Source of the DNA: Strigamia acuminata
Taxonomy: Eukaryota; Arthropoda; Chilopoda; Geophilomorpha; Linotaeniidae
DNA length: 64,000 nucleotides
Direction of reading: 5' to 3'
Assembly (NCBI GenBank): GCA_949358305.1
Contig: OX442315.1
Span: forward strand, 3,100,001 to 3,164,000
This document shows, one piece after another, positions 54,540 to 64,000 of the stretch (position 1 is the stretch's first letter; every line of letters starts with the position of its first letter). The position numbers and the translations under genes were made by a program. The notes below the pieces were generated by a model, which was given only the letters and a program-made list of their open reading frames with translations, was not told the DNA's origin and did not search any database.

Positions 54540-54836
54540 AATTTAATAGCTTTTATATGTTACTTAAATTTTATGTGTTAGTACCGTTTCTCAAGCAGCA
54601 TAAATATTGATATGATATCGTGTCATTATGGTTAAATCAATATATAGACTTTCTATATTCTTATTTTAAGTTTTACGGCTTTTAGCTTGACTCATGTATA
54701 TGCACTTACTGATCCAAGTCATTATTCCTTCAGCATTGTAATGGCTGTGTTACAAACTTCTCCGCATTTTAATTTAGAAGATAATTAACTGTGTCTTGGC
54801 TTTGTTCCTGAAATTAATCGTGATTACGCACCTAAG
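54540..54836 (+). promoter_or_regulatory. Shared promoter and 5'-leader block, DEG/ENaC right copy
   Basis: Mirror copy of 24080-24377. The leader exon ends at 54836 (CACCTAAG followed by GTAATG), and an acceptor CTAG lies just before the coding exon (about 55163). Confidence 0.7.
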
Positions 54837-55185
54837 GTAATGATTGACAATCTAAAGGCTTTAATTTTTCTCAAAGTAAAGTATGTAAATGCTTTTTTAT
54901 GCTTACTGTAAGAGGCTGTCCATAAATTCCGTAACTCTAATGTTTGGACTTTTAGACCCCCTTCTCCCCCTGTAACAAGGTCGTAACAAATCCACAAACC
55001 CCCCATAGACAATTACGTAACAAAACTAACCACCCCTTTCTCCAATTTTTATATACGGTATATTAAATACAAATTTAATACTTTTCAATTTTTTTTCAAT
55101 TTTTTTTTGAATAGTATAAAGATGATTCTAAAAATCATTCTCACATACCACTGAGTATCTAGGTCAACAAATCCTCAATGACATC

Positions 55186-58100
55186 ATGATTCGCAAATTT
55201 AAACCTCGGTTCCGCAAGATAATCCATCAATTGGTGCGAAGCCATCATTCATCCAGAAATACCGATTCCGCTTTTCTGAGTATCATGTCGAAGGTAAACG
55301 ACAGAAAATCAAATTGGCCTGTACGTATATTTTGGGGCTTTGTTCTCGCGGTGAGCGTGCTTCTCTGCACCGCATTGGTCTACGACCGAATAACCTACTA
55401 CATGTCTGAGCCATCAGTGGTCAACATATACACACAAGTAGACAACATCGTTAAGTTTCCCACTGTTGTGGTGTGCACAACCTCCACTCAAGAGTTTGCA
55501 GAATACGCCTTAAACATTGATAATGGAGTGATTCCAGAAGACTTCTTAGTGTCATGTTTGGATCCTCTGTATATGTACAGTCGTGGATGCAACGTGAGCA
55601 CACTGAAATTGTGGTCCATGTTGAACACAAGTCGCATTGTTGAGAGCATTCACACTCTGCAAGTAAGTGTTCAATTTGTCTCTTAACAAACTGAAATTGC
55701 ATTTCTCTTTTATTAGAATCAATCTGTAAATCTACAAAAGAAAGTGAAGTATGCATTCTCTCTTTTGGGATTGTGTATTGTTTTGACACTCGGTAAGAAA
55801 ATACACACAATTCTTTATTTATTCATTTTTGTTAAATTTATCAGTGTTCTCTTTTATTGATAGATCAAGAAGTTAGACTATCCAATCCTAAAAATGAATT
55901 GGTTTTTAAATTTGACGAATCCAAGCTTGGAAGGAGATGTTCAAATCCGTTGATTAACGTAAGCTAGCATTTAACTCAGTCAATAGAGAGCTTGTAGGAT
56001 GCATCTTTCCGTTATTTTGCTCCACGATACACTATTTTAGTGCCATATCGTAAGGGAAAATTCTTTAGTGTATCGTTTTCAACACTAAATTAAAATATAG
56101 CGCAGCCAATCAGAATTGAGAACACTATATTGTTAGCTCTGTCCATTGCAAATGGCGATTATTTTGTTGAGTGACACAGATTGAATGATAAGTGAGGCCC
56201 AAAATTGAATTTTAGGCCCAAAACCATACTTTATAGGCATAATAATGGAATTTTATGCAGAAATTTGCACATTTACGCCCCCAAATTGAATTTTTAGGAC
56301 CAAAATTACTAACTGTCAGTGGTTGGCTGAGGTATGGTAATGATAAGGGAAAAGTGCAGCTCGCAAAAACTTAATTTATCATTTTTCCCTTACATTATTT
56401 TTATACCGTATAGTCTTTAACTGTAAGGGAAAAATGCATCCCGCAAACTCTCTAATCTCGGAGTACGGTACACTTATTTTCTTTATATTATTAGTTTATA
56501 ATAGCAGATAAAGAAAATTTTACAGTCGAAAGAAATTCTGACTTACCATCCAAACATACGGCACTAAGTCTTGTATCTATTCAAAAAGTAATCATAATAA
56601 TTATTATAGACTGTAGAAGTTGTTGTATCAACAATGTTTTATCGTGTTGCAGTACGAATTCCTGAACAGATCCAAACACATGTGCAGTTCAATTGCAGAT
56701 TTTGAAATGTGCGAAGAAAACTGTATACGACAGCAAATAGAAAAAAGAAAAGTGCATTGCAGGTTAGTACGAACAAAAACATACTGTATTCTTGCTTTGC
56801 CAATAATGGCTACGCCTGCTATTTTTGCAGAAAATAAATTTTCTTCAAAATGTTTCCATCGTTGTGGATAGGCGAAATGCAGCATTTTGGCACTAAAAAT
56901 TTTTAATTCTGAGGTACTTTTCTGTCTGCAATTTCCGCAATTGAACCGTTGTACCAAAATTTTGCAGAAATGCCGCAATTTGCCAATAATGGCCCATTAT
57001 TGGCCAATAATGGGCCGCAATACCTCCGCAATACGTCGCAAAATGGCAGTTTTTTTTATCCACTTTCCGCTCGCAATTTCATTGTTTTTAGTCCGCAAAA
57101 ATAGCAGGCTTAGCAATAAGTCACTTTATGGTTGTAAATATTATATTTATATTATATTATATTTTCACTAATGTATTGAGTAAATAGTTTCAGTGAAATA
57201 TTGAGTAAATATTTTCAGTGAAATATTGAGTAAATATTTTCAGTTAAATATTGAGTAAATATTTGCATTAAAATATTGAGTAAATATTTGCATTAAAATA
57301 TTGAGTAAATATTTGCATTAAAATATTGAGTAAATATTTGCAGTAAAATAATGAGTAAATATTTGCAGTAAAACATTGAGTTTATTTTTTCTTCTGCTTA
57401 GGTTGCCATTCATGCGAAACTTTGAGCATTTGCCAGAGTGCCAACAAGATTATAGTGAGCAATATGATGAAGCGAAAGAAGTACACATGGGTCTTTGGAA
57501 AGCCGGCAATGATTCAAATATTTGCAAGTGTACCACACCTTGCAAACATGAAATCATTTCGAATCGTTTAATAGTTGAGGAAGAATCGGGATCGACTGTG
57601 AGAGTCAAAGTGATGGATTCGATCAGAATCGCAAAAGAAGTGGCAGCTTACGATGTCATTGCGCTCTTCTGCGATTTAGGAGGAAATGTCGGACTCACTC
57701 TTGGAGTGTCTTGTCTCATGATTGCTGAAATACTCTTCATTCTAACCACTCTGATTATTCAAAACGTAAAAAGATCTAAGCAGAAAACATCACATCATTT
57801 TTCTCTACTAGAATGCAGAGTAAAGAAATGTCTTAAGAAATATGTGGATAAAAGCGAAGAACATTTGCTTAATAGTTTCCAAATAACTGGTTTGAAGTAC
57901 ATTTTGGCTAAACAAAACTACAAGAGAAAGTATTTGTGGATTTTTCTCATCATGCTCTCAAGTTTTGTCTGCGCTTTTCAAATTTACGATCGCATTGCTT
58001 ATTTCCTGTCCTATCCGAAAACCATATCAGTAAAAATGGTCGAAATTGAAAACATTGATCTGCCATCTGTAGTTCTATGCTCGGACAGCGGTAAACTGGC

Positions 58101-60825
58101 TTCTTATAAGAAAAAATTTATGAGAAAAAATGGAATTGGTGGTTGTCCTGATGATTTTGATATGTTGAACATGGTGAATGATAAAATGTCTGTCGATAAA
58201 TTGTGGGCTTCGTCTGCAAAGGGTCAAAAGTTTATGGTTATGCCAGAAATGGTATAATTAAGGAACTTGTTTTTGTAATTAATGTCTAATTTTTATTTCG
58301 TTTGCGTGTATAGGAAATTGCTAAAAATACGCCAATTCCAATAACATTTGAAGCGTTTTCAACGGTTTTCGGTTTCTGTACAAAATTGAATCCGGGCAAG
58401 AACACTTATTTATAATAGCATTAACACACTTGTTTTCAATTTGATTAAGTTTTTTTTTTTAGAGATTACAAAATATTTTCCATCTATTTCCGGTTATATG
58501 GTAGCTAATTTGAAAGAAACAGACGATTGTTTAATGAAAACAAAAGTAATTGAGAAAACATATTTTTTCTTTGTTATTATTCATTTTTTTTTCATTTGAA
58601 AAAGATATTCCAAATATTTCCTGGCCATGACTTCAGTTTGAAAACATATTTGCACATGCAAGAAACTGGAACATACGAACTTTTCTATACAATGCAAAAA
58701 GTATAGTAAAGGGTGTCCCAAAAATAAAGCAAGATTTGAATTAGCCGCCATTTGTGCAGTAAATTGTTGTCAACCCTGAAACAAAAACGATTTGACAGCT
58801 AAAAGTTTAGGGTTTTATCTGCCGAAATTGGATTATATTGATGTGGCCAATATGTGGTTTCAACAAGACGATGCAAGAAAAAGGGGCCAATTCTGATCAC
58901 CAAAACCGGTGATGTCTCATGCAGTAATTCAATTGTTTCCATCCTGACCCACCATATGTATGGCAATATGACATGTTGAACCGTCTTGTTGAAACCACAT
59001 ATTGGCCACATCAATATAATCCAATTTCGACAGATAAAACCCTAAACTTTTAGCTGTCAAATCATTGTTGTTTCAGGGTTGCCAACAATTTACTGCACAA
59101 ATGGCGGCTAATTTAAATCTTGCGTTATTTTTGGGACACCCTATATAACGGGCCGTCCATAAATTACATAACGTACCAGGAAGGGGAGAGGGAGGGGGTT
59201 TCAAATTTTATTACGGGTTGTTACTAAGGGATAGGAGGGTTTTAAATTTTATGTTCCAAGTAAAAAAAAATTTAATTTTTAATAACGAAAATATAAGCAT
59301 TTTTTATATGATTTTGGAAAATTTTGGGGGGGTGATTTAAGTTTTGTTTCGTAATCAGAGGATGGGGGTTTGAGAATTTGTTATGACCATGTTACAGAGG
59401 GGGTGAAGGTGTTCAAAAATCCCAAATTTGGCATTACATAATTTATGGATGGCCACTAACATTGCTATCCACCTAATAACATTTGTAAATTCTAATGAGA
59501 GTCCATTTTTACAGTTAATCAGAGTAAACACAACAAAGAGTCGATGTGTTGAAAAAACAGAACACTTGGAATGTGTGAAATCCTGCTTAGATCAAAAAAT
59601 GATGGCACAATTTTCTTGCAAGTATGCAATCAGTTACAAATCTTATCCTGTTACTAGGCCAAGCCGTCCCGATAATCGGTTGACTCTAAACGCGCATTTA
59701 ATTCGTTTCACAATGTTAACGTAATCATATTCAACTTGTGACTGCTTGGCCACCAAGGGTGACCTGCGTCACTGCCACACACAGCCTTACGGCCCCAAGG
59801 CCAGTCTCCTTGCGTGGGCTGACCCAGTACGGGGGAGGAGGGAGCTGAGTGGTGTGGTGAGGTGGGAGTAGAGAGAGCGAGAGGAGCTGCGACCACCGAA
59901 GGGACAAGACATGTCCTAGGCCTCAAGTAAACTAGGGCAAGCCTGCCCTGTGTGAACTCTGCTCTCCTCACCATTCACCACGAAGAAGTTCAGTAATATG
60001 GCGTTCTCCATACTGCACCCTCCATGAGTGGCCGCGTGGGTCGTAGGTGAGTACGACATGAATGTTACACTGAACCGACCACGTCACCCATGGGGCTCAT
60101 GCCCTGTGTGTGACGGTTTGGTTGCCGGTGCGGTGTGCCTAACTGGCACCCCTGCAACGGGTGACGGGATTTTCCAACCCCACGACAAACGCATTAAAGG
60201 CCAACAACCAATAATATGGAGTCTCTCGTCATTTCACGTGAGTATGCGTCCCACACCAGGATAACCAGTCTCCGGGTTACCTTTGCGAAGACCGTACCAG
60301 TCACAAACTTTAGAGCATAAAAACTCACTGCCTTTTTGTGACATCATAGAATGACAAATTCATTATTACTGAGATGAATGATGTCATTGAAAATGAATGA
60401 ATCTTTGCCCCATCTTCATGAGTTGTGAAAGAAAAATGTTTTTTTTTTTTAGGTTGCCTTTTATGAATTCAACTCTAGAAATGTGTAGAAATGCAACCTC
60501 AGCCAAATTGGTGAAGTCACAATACCTTTCTATAATGCTTAGAACCAACCTCATAGGCGACTGCAACTGCACCAAACCTTGTGTCGATTCAATCTACTAT
60601 CCTGAAATTAAGTTGTTGATGGATTTCGAGTCCCCAACTAATTTATTGATTGTTGGGGTTTTTCATAACTTAGAAGAGGTTATTGAAGAAAACTTGTCAT
60701 TTCCCTTCGTCAAACTTGTGTGTGGTGTGGGTTCTACCGTATCTTGTGTTCTTGGTTTGTCGGTTATGTCATGTTTACACGACATTTTGTTATTTCACAA
60801 ACACAAACATCAAAGAATACCGTAA
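55186..60825 (+). CDS. Double-unit (tandem) DEG/ENaC channel gene, right copy, 782 aa
   Basis: Ten coding exons: 55186-55662, 55717-55792, 55864-55958, 56653-56762, 57402-58251, 58314-58395, 58463-58545, 58605-58700, 59515-59621, 60453-60825. They are identical in length to the left copy except the fifth, which is three bases longer. The fifth exon alone spans the TM2 of unit 1 (CDLGGNVGLTLGVSCLMIAE), the cytoplasmic linker, and the TM1 of unit 2 (FLIMLSSFVCAFQIYDRIAY), so the fusion does not depend on any splice guess. The last exon carries CNCTKPC and the second TM2 (CGVGSTVSCVLGLSVMS). The sixth intron starts GC, as in the left copy. No stop or frameshift was found. Several proteins of this family act as sodium or proton-gated sensory channels. 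The ligand here is unknown. Confidence 0.9.
57172..57380. repeat. Tandem array of a ~25-bp unit next to a splice acceptor
   Basis: About nine copies of a unit containing AATATTGAGTAAATATTTGC end roughly 20 bp before the acceptor of the fifth DEG/ENaC exon. The left arm has only a single remnant of the unit at about 21186-21212, so the array expanded in the right arm. Confidence 0.85.
58710..59142. mobile_element. Fold-back mariner-type element with two inverted transposase pieces
   Basis: The inverted ends AGGGTGTCCCAAAAATAA and TTATTTTTGGGACACCCT are typical of mariner-like DNA elements. Both halves encode, on opposite strands, the same small part of a transposase (WFQQD in the plus half, WFQQDGSTCHIA in the minus half, with LITKTGDV nearby). 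It is absent from the left arm. The structure is a hairpin of about 430 bp, not a functional element. Confidence 0.8.
59152..59456. mobile_element. TIR element with GTCCATAAATTAC ends, right copy
   Basis: Mirror of 19572-19866 with ends GGGCCGTCCATAAATTACAT and TACATAATTTATGGATGGCC. It lies in the intron before the ninth DEG/ENaC exon. Confidence 0.65.
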
Positions 60826-60846
60826 AAGAAATAATATACATGCCGC

Positions 60847-61011
60847 CAGGGGTGGACTGGATACAAATTTAGTACCGGGAAATCTGGATGGGTCGGGCCA
60901 CAGGGACAGGCTACGGTGTGCCAGGGACGGGCCACGGTGAAGCTGCCACGGGCCACCGGGCAACAGGCGACCGGGAAGTTCCTGGTAGCTCGCCGGGCCA
61001 GTCCAGCCCTG
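60847..61011. mobile_element. Short hAT-like element, copy 5
   Basis: The ends are CAGGGGTGGACTGG and CCAGTCCAGCCCTG. Flanks are CATGCCGC (60839-60846) and CATGCTGC (61012-61019), an 8-bp duplication with one mismatch. It lies about 20 bp after the DEG/ENaC stop codon and is absent from the left arm. Confidence 0.88.
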
Positions 61012-61298
61012 CATGCTGCTGTATCACATACCACATACCACATATTTTAAATTTGTAAATATAAATTCTTTGTAAATTAATTTATTAAATATTAGCAGTG
61101 CACTGCAAAACAGACATTTATTAAAAATCTTAGATTTAAATCATTGCACTTAAACAGCCGTGTTTATTCATCAGTGTAAACATCTTTTCAAGTGCTATGT
61201 TACAATAAAAAGTGAATAAATCATGGTTTCAATCTGTTCCTTTCGCTAAACCTCTTCGTTTAATGAATCAAGAGTGATGCAGGCTTAGAACTTCTGTA

Positions 61299-61411
61299 GT
61301 CAGGATGGCCGAGCGGTCTAAGGCGCCAGACTCAAGTTTCCTTGCCAACCAGGTTGGTCATGTGATTTCTGGTCCACGAATGTGGGCGTGGGTTCAAATC
61401 CCACTTCTGAC
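61299..61411 (+). tRNA. tRNA-Leu (anticodon CAA) with 30-bp intron
   Basis: The anticodon CAA is at 61333-61335 and the intron at about 61337-61366. Acceptor, D, variable and T arms are intact, and a run of T follows at 61415. It differs from the left copy by a few bases, mainly in the intron and the variable arm. Confidence 0.93.
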
Positions 61412-62554
61412 AACCTTTTTTTTTTTTATTTTTTTAATTTTTTTTTTACCTGACATTCAGCCTTTGAATTGATAATTCTGTTAAATTTTGTTTGTAAAAT
61501 AAAATCACAAGTATAAATTCTATATGCAACCAATTTTAATATAATCATCACAGTATACAACGCAGTGAAGTTTGAAGTGGACAAACATAACTAGCCAATT
61601 GTTGTTTTTACAACTCATATTGAAATGGAATATTGAATAAAGTTAGTTGGAATTCTCGATGGTCTTGGATTTAAATTGATTTTCCTAGATTACAAATGGA
61701 AGCATGTGCACAAGCAAATCCACTTCCTCTCCATTCCTAATACATAATTATTATTTCTTTCTATCGCCACCAGACGGAGAAGTGTACGCAAGATGGCGAT
61801 GACAGGAGTTGGTTGCGTTTAGTTCGACAATAGTGGCTCTTAGTGGATCCTACCGTTTATTAAATGTAGAAATGATCTTCTGGAGACGTGGTTAACTATG
61901 ATGGAGCAGAGGTAGGTTAGGTAATATACAGTGAAAAATAGGTGGCACTAAAAGATAGGGTTAATAAAAAAGGAGACACATTAGTACAGGCTAACACAAG
62001 TAGAGAATATTCAATGGTTTAACTCCAGCCTCAAATTCTGTTTGGAAAAAACAGAATGGCTTGGACACTGAGTAGAGGATTCCTCTGTTTTCCAGACGGC
62101 TGTTCTACAAGCTACTTGTCAATAAGGGATTTCATAAATGACTTGCTGAAGGTGCTGAAGTGATTGTTCCAATAATCACAATCACTACATTATTGAGGAC
62201 CCACGTCAGGTCCAAGTGATTATTTTGCATGTCACATGACTTTTATTTATATTTTTTTTAATTTTATTTCTTTTCTTTTCTTTTTTTTAATTTTATTTCT
62301 TTTCTTTTATTTTTGTTGTTTATTTATTTGTTTTTGTTAAATTAAATTAATTATTTATTTTTATTTATTGAATAATTTACAACAAACTCTCTTTTTCTTA
62401 TTTTAAGCATTCTTCAGCAGTAACAACTCCTTTTCAGACCATTATACATTATGCTGGTTTGCGATTTTGATCGCAGCCAATCAGGTGTGACCTGACGTCA
62501 TTTTTGATGACTTCAAAATCGCTAGGCGACGCGATTCGCCCCACATCGTGCCTA
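61412..62554. other. Non-coding stretch between tRNA-Leu and TIR element
   Basis: The first part (to about 61730) matches the left arm near 15640-17400 without its two TIR insertions. The rest is T-rich with TTTTATTTCTTTTC repeats (62240-62320). No gene is supported. Confidence 0.6.
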
Positions 62555-63184
62555 CCGTCTTCCCTCGAACATAACGTCATGACGTTGTGTTCGAATACAA
62601 CGACACCTGACGTTGTATTCGAACACAACGTCATGACGTTGTATTGTGTTTTTTTAGTACAACTTCTGAAAAATCACAATTTTGTTGTAAAACTTCTAAA
62701 AAATAAGAAATTTTTTGTAAAATTTCTGAAAAATCAGAAATCTTTTGTAAAATTTCTGAAAAATCAGAAATTTTTTGTAAAATTTCTGAAAAATCAGAAA
62801 TTTTTTGTAAAATTTCTGAAAAATCAGAAATTGGTATTGTAATTTTGAAAAAAAAAAATTTGATTTGAAATTTCAAGTTCAAAATATACAGTACGTTTTC
62901 AATTCGTGTCCAATTCGTGTCCAATTCGTGTCCAATTCGTGTCCAATTCGTGTCCAATTCGTGTTCAATTCATTTTCAATTCAATGCTTTCTGTAAAAAG
63001 CGCACCCCGCAACGCTTCTCAAATATAACTCGAATATAACGTCATGACGTTGTATTCGAATACAACGTCATGACGTTATATTGGAAGTGACGTTATATTC
63101 GAAAAATCGCTAAAACTTTCAAAAACAGCGATTTTCGAAAAAACTTGAATATAACGTCATGACGTTATGTTCGAGGGAAGACGG
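62555..63184. mobile_element. TIR element (630 bp), TTCCCTCGA family, TA duplication
   Basis: The ends CCGTCTTCCCTCGAACATAA and TTATGTTCGAGGGAAGACGG form a perfect 20-bp terminal inverted repeat. They are flanked by TA (62553-62554 and 63185-63186). Inside are about five copies of a 30-bp unit (about 62690-62830), an AATTCGTGTCC array of 11-bp units (about 62897-62985), and several AACGTCATGACGTT palindromes. It is the same family as 16744-17237. Confidence 0.88.
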
Positions 63185-63186
63185 TA

Positions 63187-63920
63187 GTGTATCCCCAGCA
63201 TAAATGCTGAAGTGCTGAAGCGATTATTCATGTGATTGGCCCACACAGGTCATATGATAATCGCTTCAGCAGACTACCGGTAACTGTCATAATCACTTCA
63301 GCGCCTTTAGCGTATCATTTTTGAAACCCGTTAAGAGGGTTAGTAACCCATAGTTCATGCGAAGTTTGAAAAACAGATGGCGCCATTGTTTTCCCATAGA
63401 CTTGCATGGCAGAGTTTAATAATGACGTCATGATGACGTCACACTCATTTGAAAAAGAGAGTATTAACCGAAGACACTAATCGGCGTACCGTGCAAAAGT
63501 AAATTAAGCAAAGTAATAAGTAATTGAAAGTTTTTTATGAGTGTAGGTCACTGACAAATGAGCGCCATGTAATTGGTTGTCTGCACACAATTTTTCCATG
63601 TTTACTAAACTCAAAAGCATTTGGAGGTAGCTAAATCAATTTCAATTTATTTCAGTTCCTTCTAAATTATGTCTTGCATTATTTTTATACATCATTAAGA
63701 GACAAAAACTGAGATGATTAGAACATAAAACTCGAGAAATTACCCTATAAAATAAATTATAAGCAACTTCACATTTTGCCTCCAACATTTTCTATAAGAG
63801 TGCCTGAATTTTATACGAATTGGGTGCTAAAACATTTGCTCGGAGACAGGGATGCACAGTATTAATAATTTTTATTTTTATTTAACTACAGCGCAGAAAT
63901 TGCAAATTTTGCCAGCAACC
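63187..63920. other. IR-C upstream region
   Basis: It matches the left-arm DNA upstream of IR-A, with one copy of the block that is doubled there. Short repeats containing CTGAAGCGATTAT (63205-63300) have no counterpart in the left arm. An acceptor TTTAACTACAG at about 63890 precedes the IR start. Confidence 0.55.
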
Positions 63921-64000
63921 ATGATGTCTAACCGAAGTGTGGTTATCTCTGTTTTAATGATGATAATATTGAATGGGATCGCGAATACAACGTTGTATTC
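63921..64000 (+). CDS. First exon of a third IR-like gene (IR-C), cut by the window end
   Basis: The start reads MMSNRSVVISVLMMIILNG, a signal peptide nearly identical to IR-A. In IR-A the exon ends at a donor just after ACAACACAAA. Here the sequence departs at about 63990 into GCGAATACAACGTTGTATTC, a perfect palindrome like those in the TTCCCTCGA-family elements. Either the exon is interrupted by such an insertion or it is locally changed. The rest is outside the window. Confidence 0.6.
   Translation, partial: MMSNRSVVISVLMMIILNGIANTTLY

Larger units (their letters stand above)
54422..63990 (+). repeat. Right arm of large inverted duplication
   Basis: Mirror copy of 14188-24508. It ends at the window edge inside the IR first exon, where similarity stops at an apparently inserted palindromic sequence (about 63990-64000). 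It lacks the TIR elements at 15721-16689, 16744-17237 and 23637-24000 of the left arm. It has its own insertions at 58710-59142, 60847-61011 and 62555-63184. Confidence 0.9.

Noticed and set aside
62631-62957. Minus-strand 108-codon frame with repeated SDFSEILQKI
   Set aside because: It is a by-product of the 30-bp and 11-bp tandem repeats within a TIR element. The related left-arm element does not keep the frame.

Overview
The window looks like nuclear DNA of an arthropod or a related protostome. It holds ionotropic-receptor (IR) genes, pickpocket-like DEG/ENaC genes, a TRAF gene with many small introns, intron-containing tRNA-Leu genes, and BEL, Copia and Ty3/gypsy retrotransposons. The host DNA is AT-rich and the large gypsy element is visibly more GC-rich. 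I cannot name the species.

Layout. 1-10388 is a decayed BEL/Pao retrotransposon. It is split by a Copia element (2203-7293), which is itself split by a solo LTR (3756-4261). 10742-14263 (minus) is an apparently intact 11-exon IR gene (IR-A, 605 codons). 17417-17529 (minus) is tRNA-Leu(CAA). 18198-23524 (minus) is a 10-exon gene whose product carries two complete DEG/ENaC units in one chain (781 aa). 24509-26040 is a gypsy remnant with a solo LTR. 27153-44620 (minus) is a second IR gene (IR-B), broken inside a coding exon by a 12.9-kb gypsy element (27689-40556). That element has same-length, apparently identical 820-bp LTRs, gag, pol, and a spliced third ORF. 45322-53186 (plus) is a TRAF gene with at least 18 coding exons. 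55186-60825 (plus) is a second copy of the double DEG/ENaC gene (782 aa). 61299-61411 is a second tRNA-Leu, and 63921-64000 is the first exon of a third IR copy.

The outer parts form a large inverted duplication. The left arm (about 14188-24508) and right arm (about 54422-63990) carry IR 5' end, tRNA-Leu and double DEG/ENaC in mirror order around a spacer of about 30 kb that holds IR-B and TRAF. The arms differ by many point changes and by independent insertions, so each arm supplies the empty site for elements in the other.

Working together. IR and DEG/ENaC proteins are membrane receptors or channels used widely in arthropod chemosensation and mechanosensation. Here they are physically clustered, and a ~300-bp promoter and 5'-leader block is shared between the DEG/ENaC genes and IR-B. 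The strongest unusual points are the naturally concatenated DEG/ENaC chain, the IRs with no pore loop between M1 and M3, that shared leader, the non-envelope third ORF of the gypsy element, and a 9-residue repeat exon in the TRAF gene. All exon models were built by eye from reading frames, splice signals and phase agreement, without transcripts or database searches.
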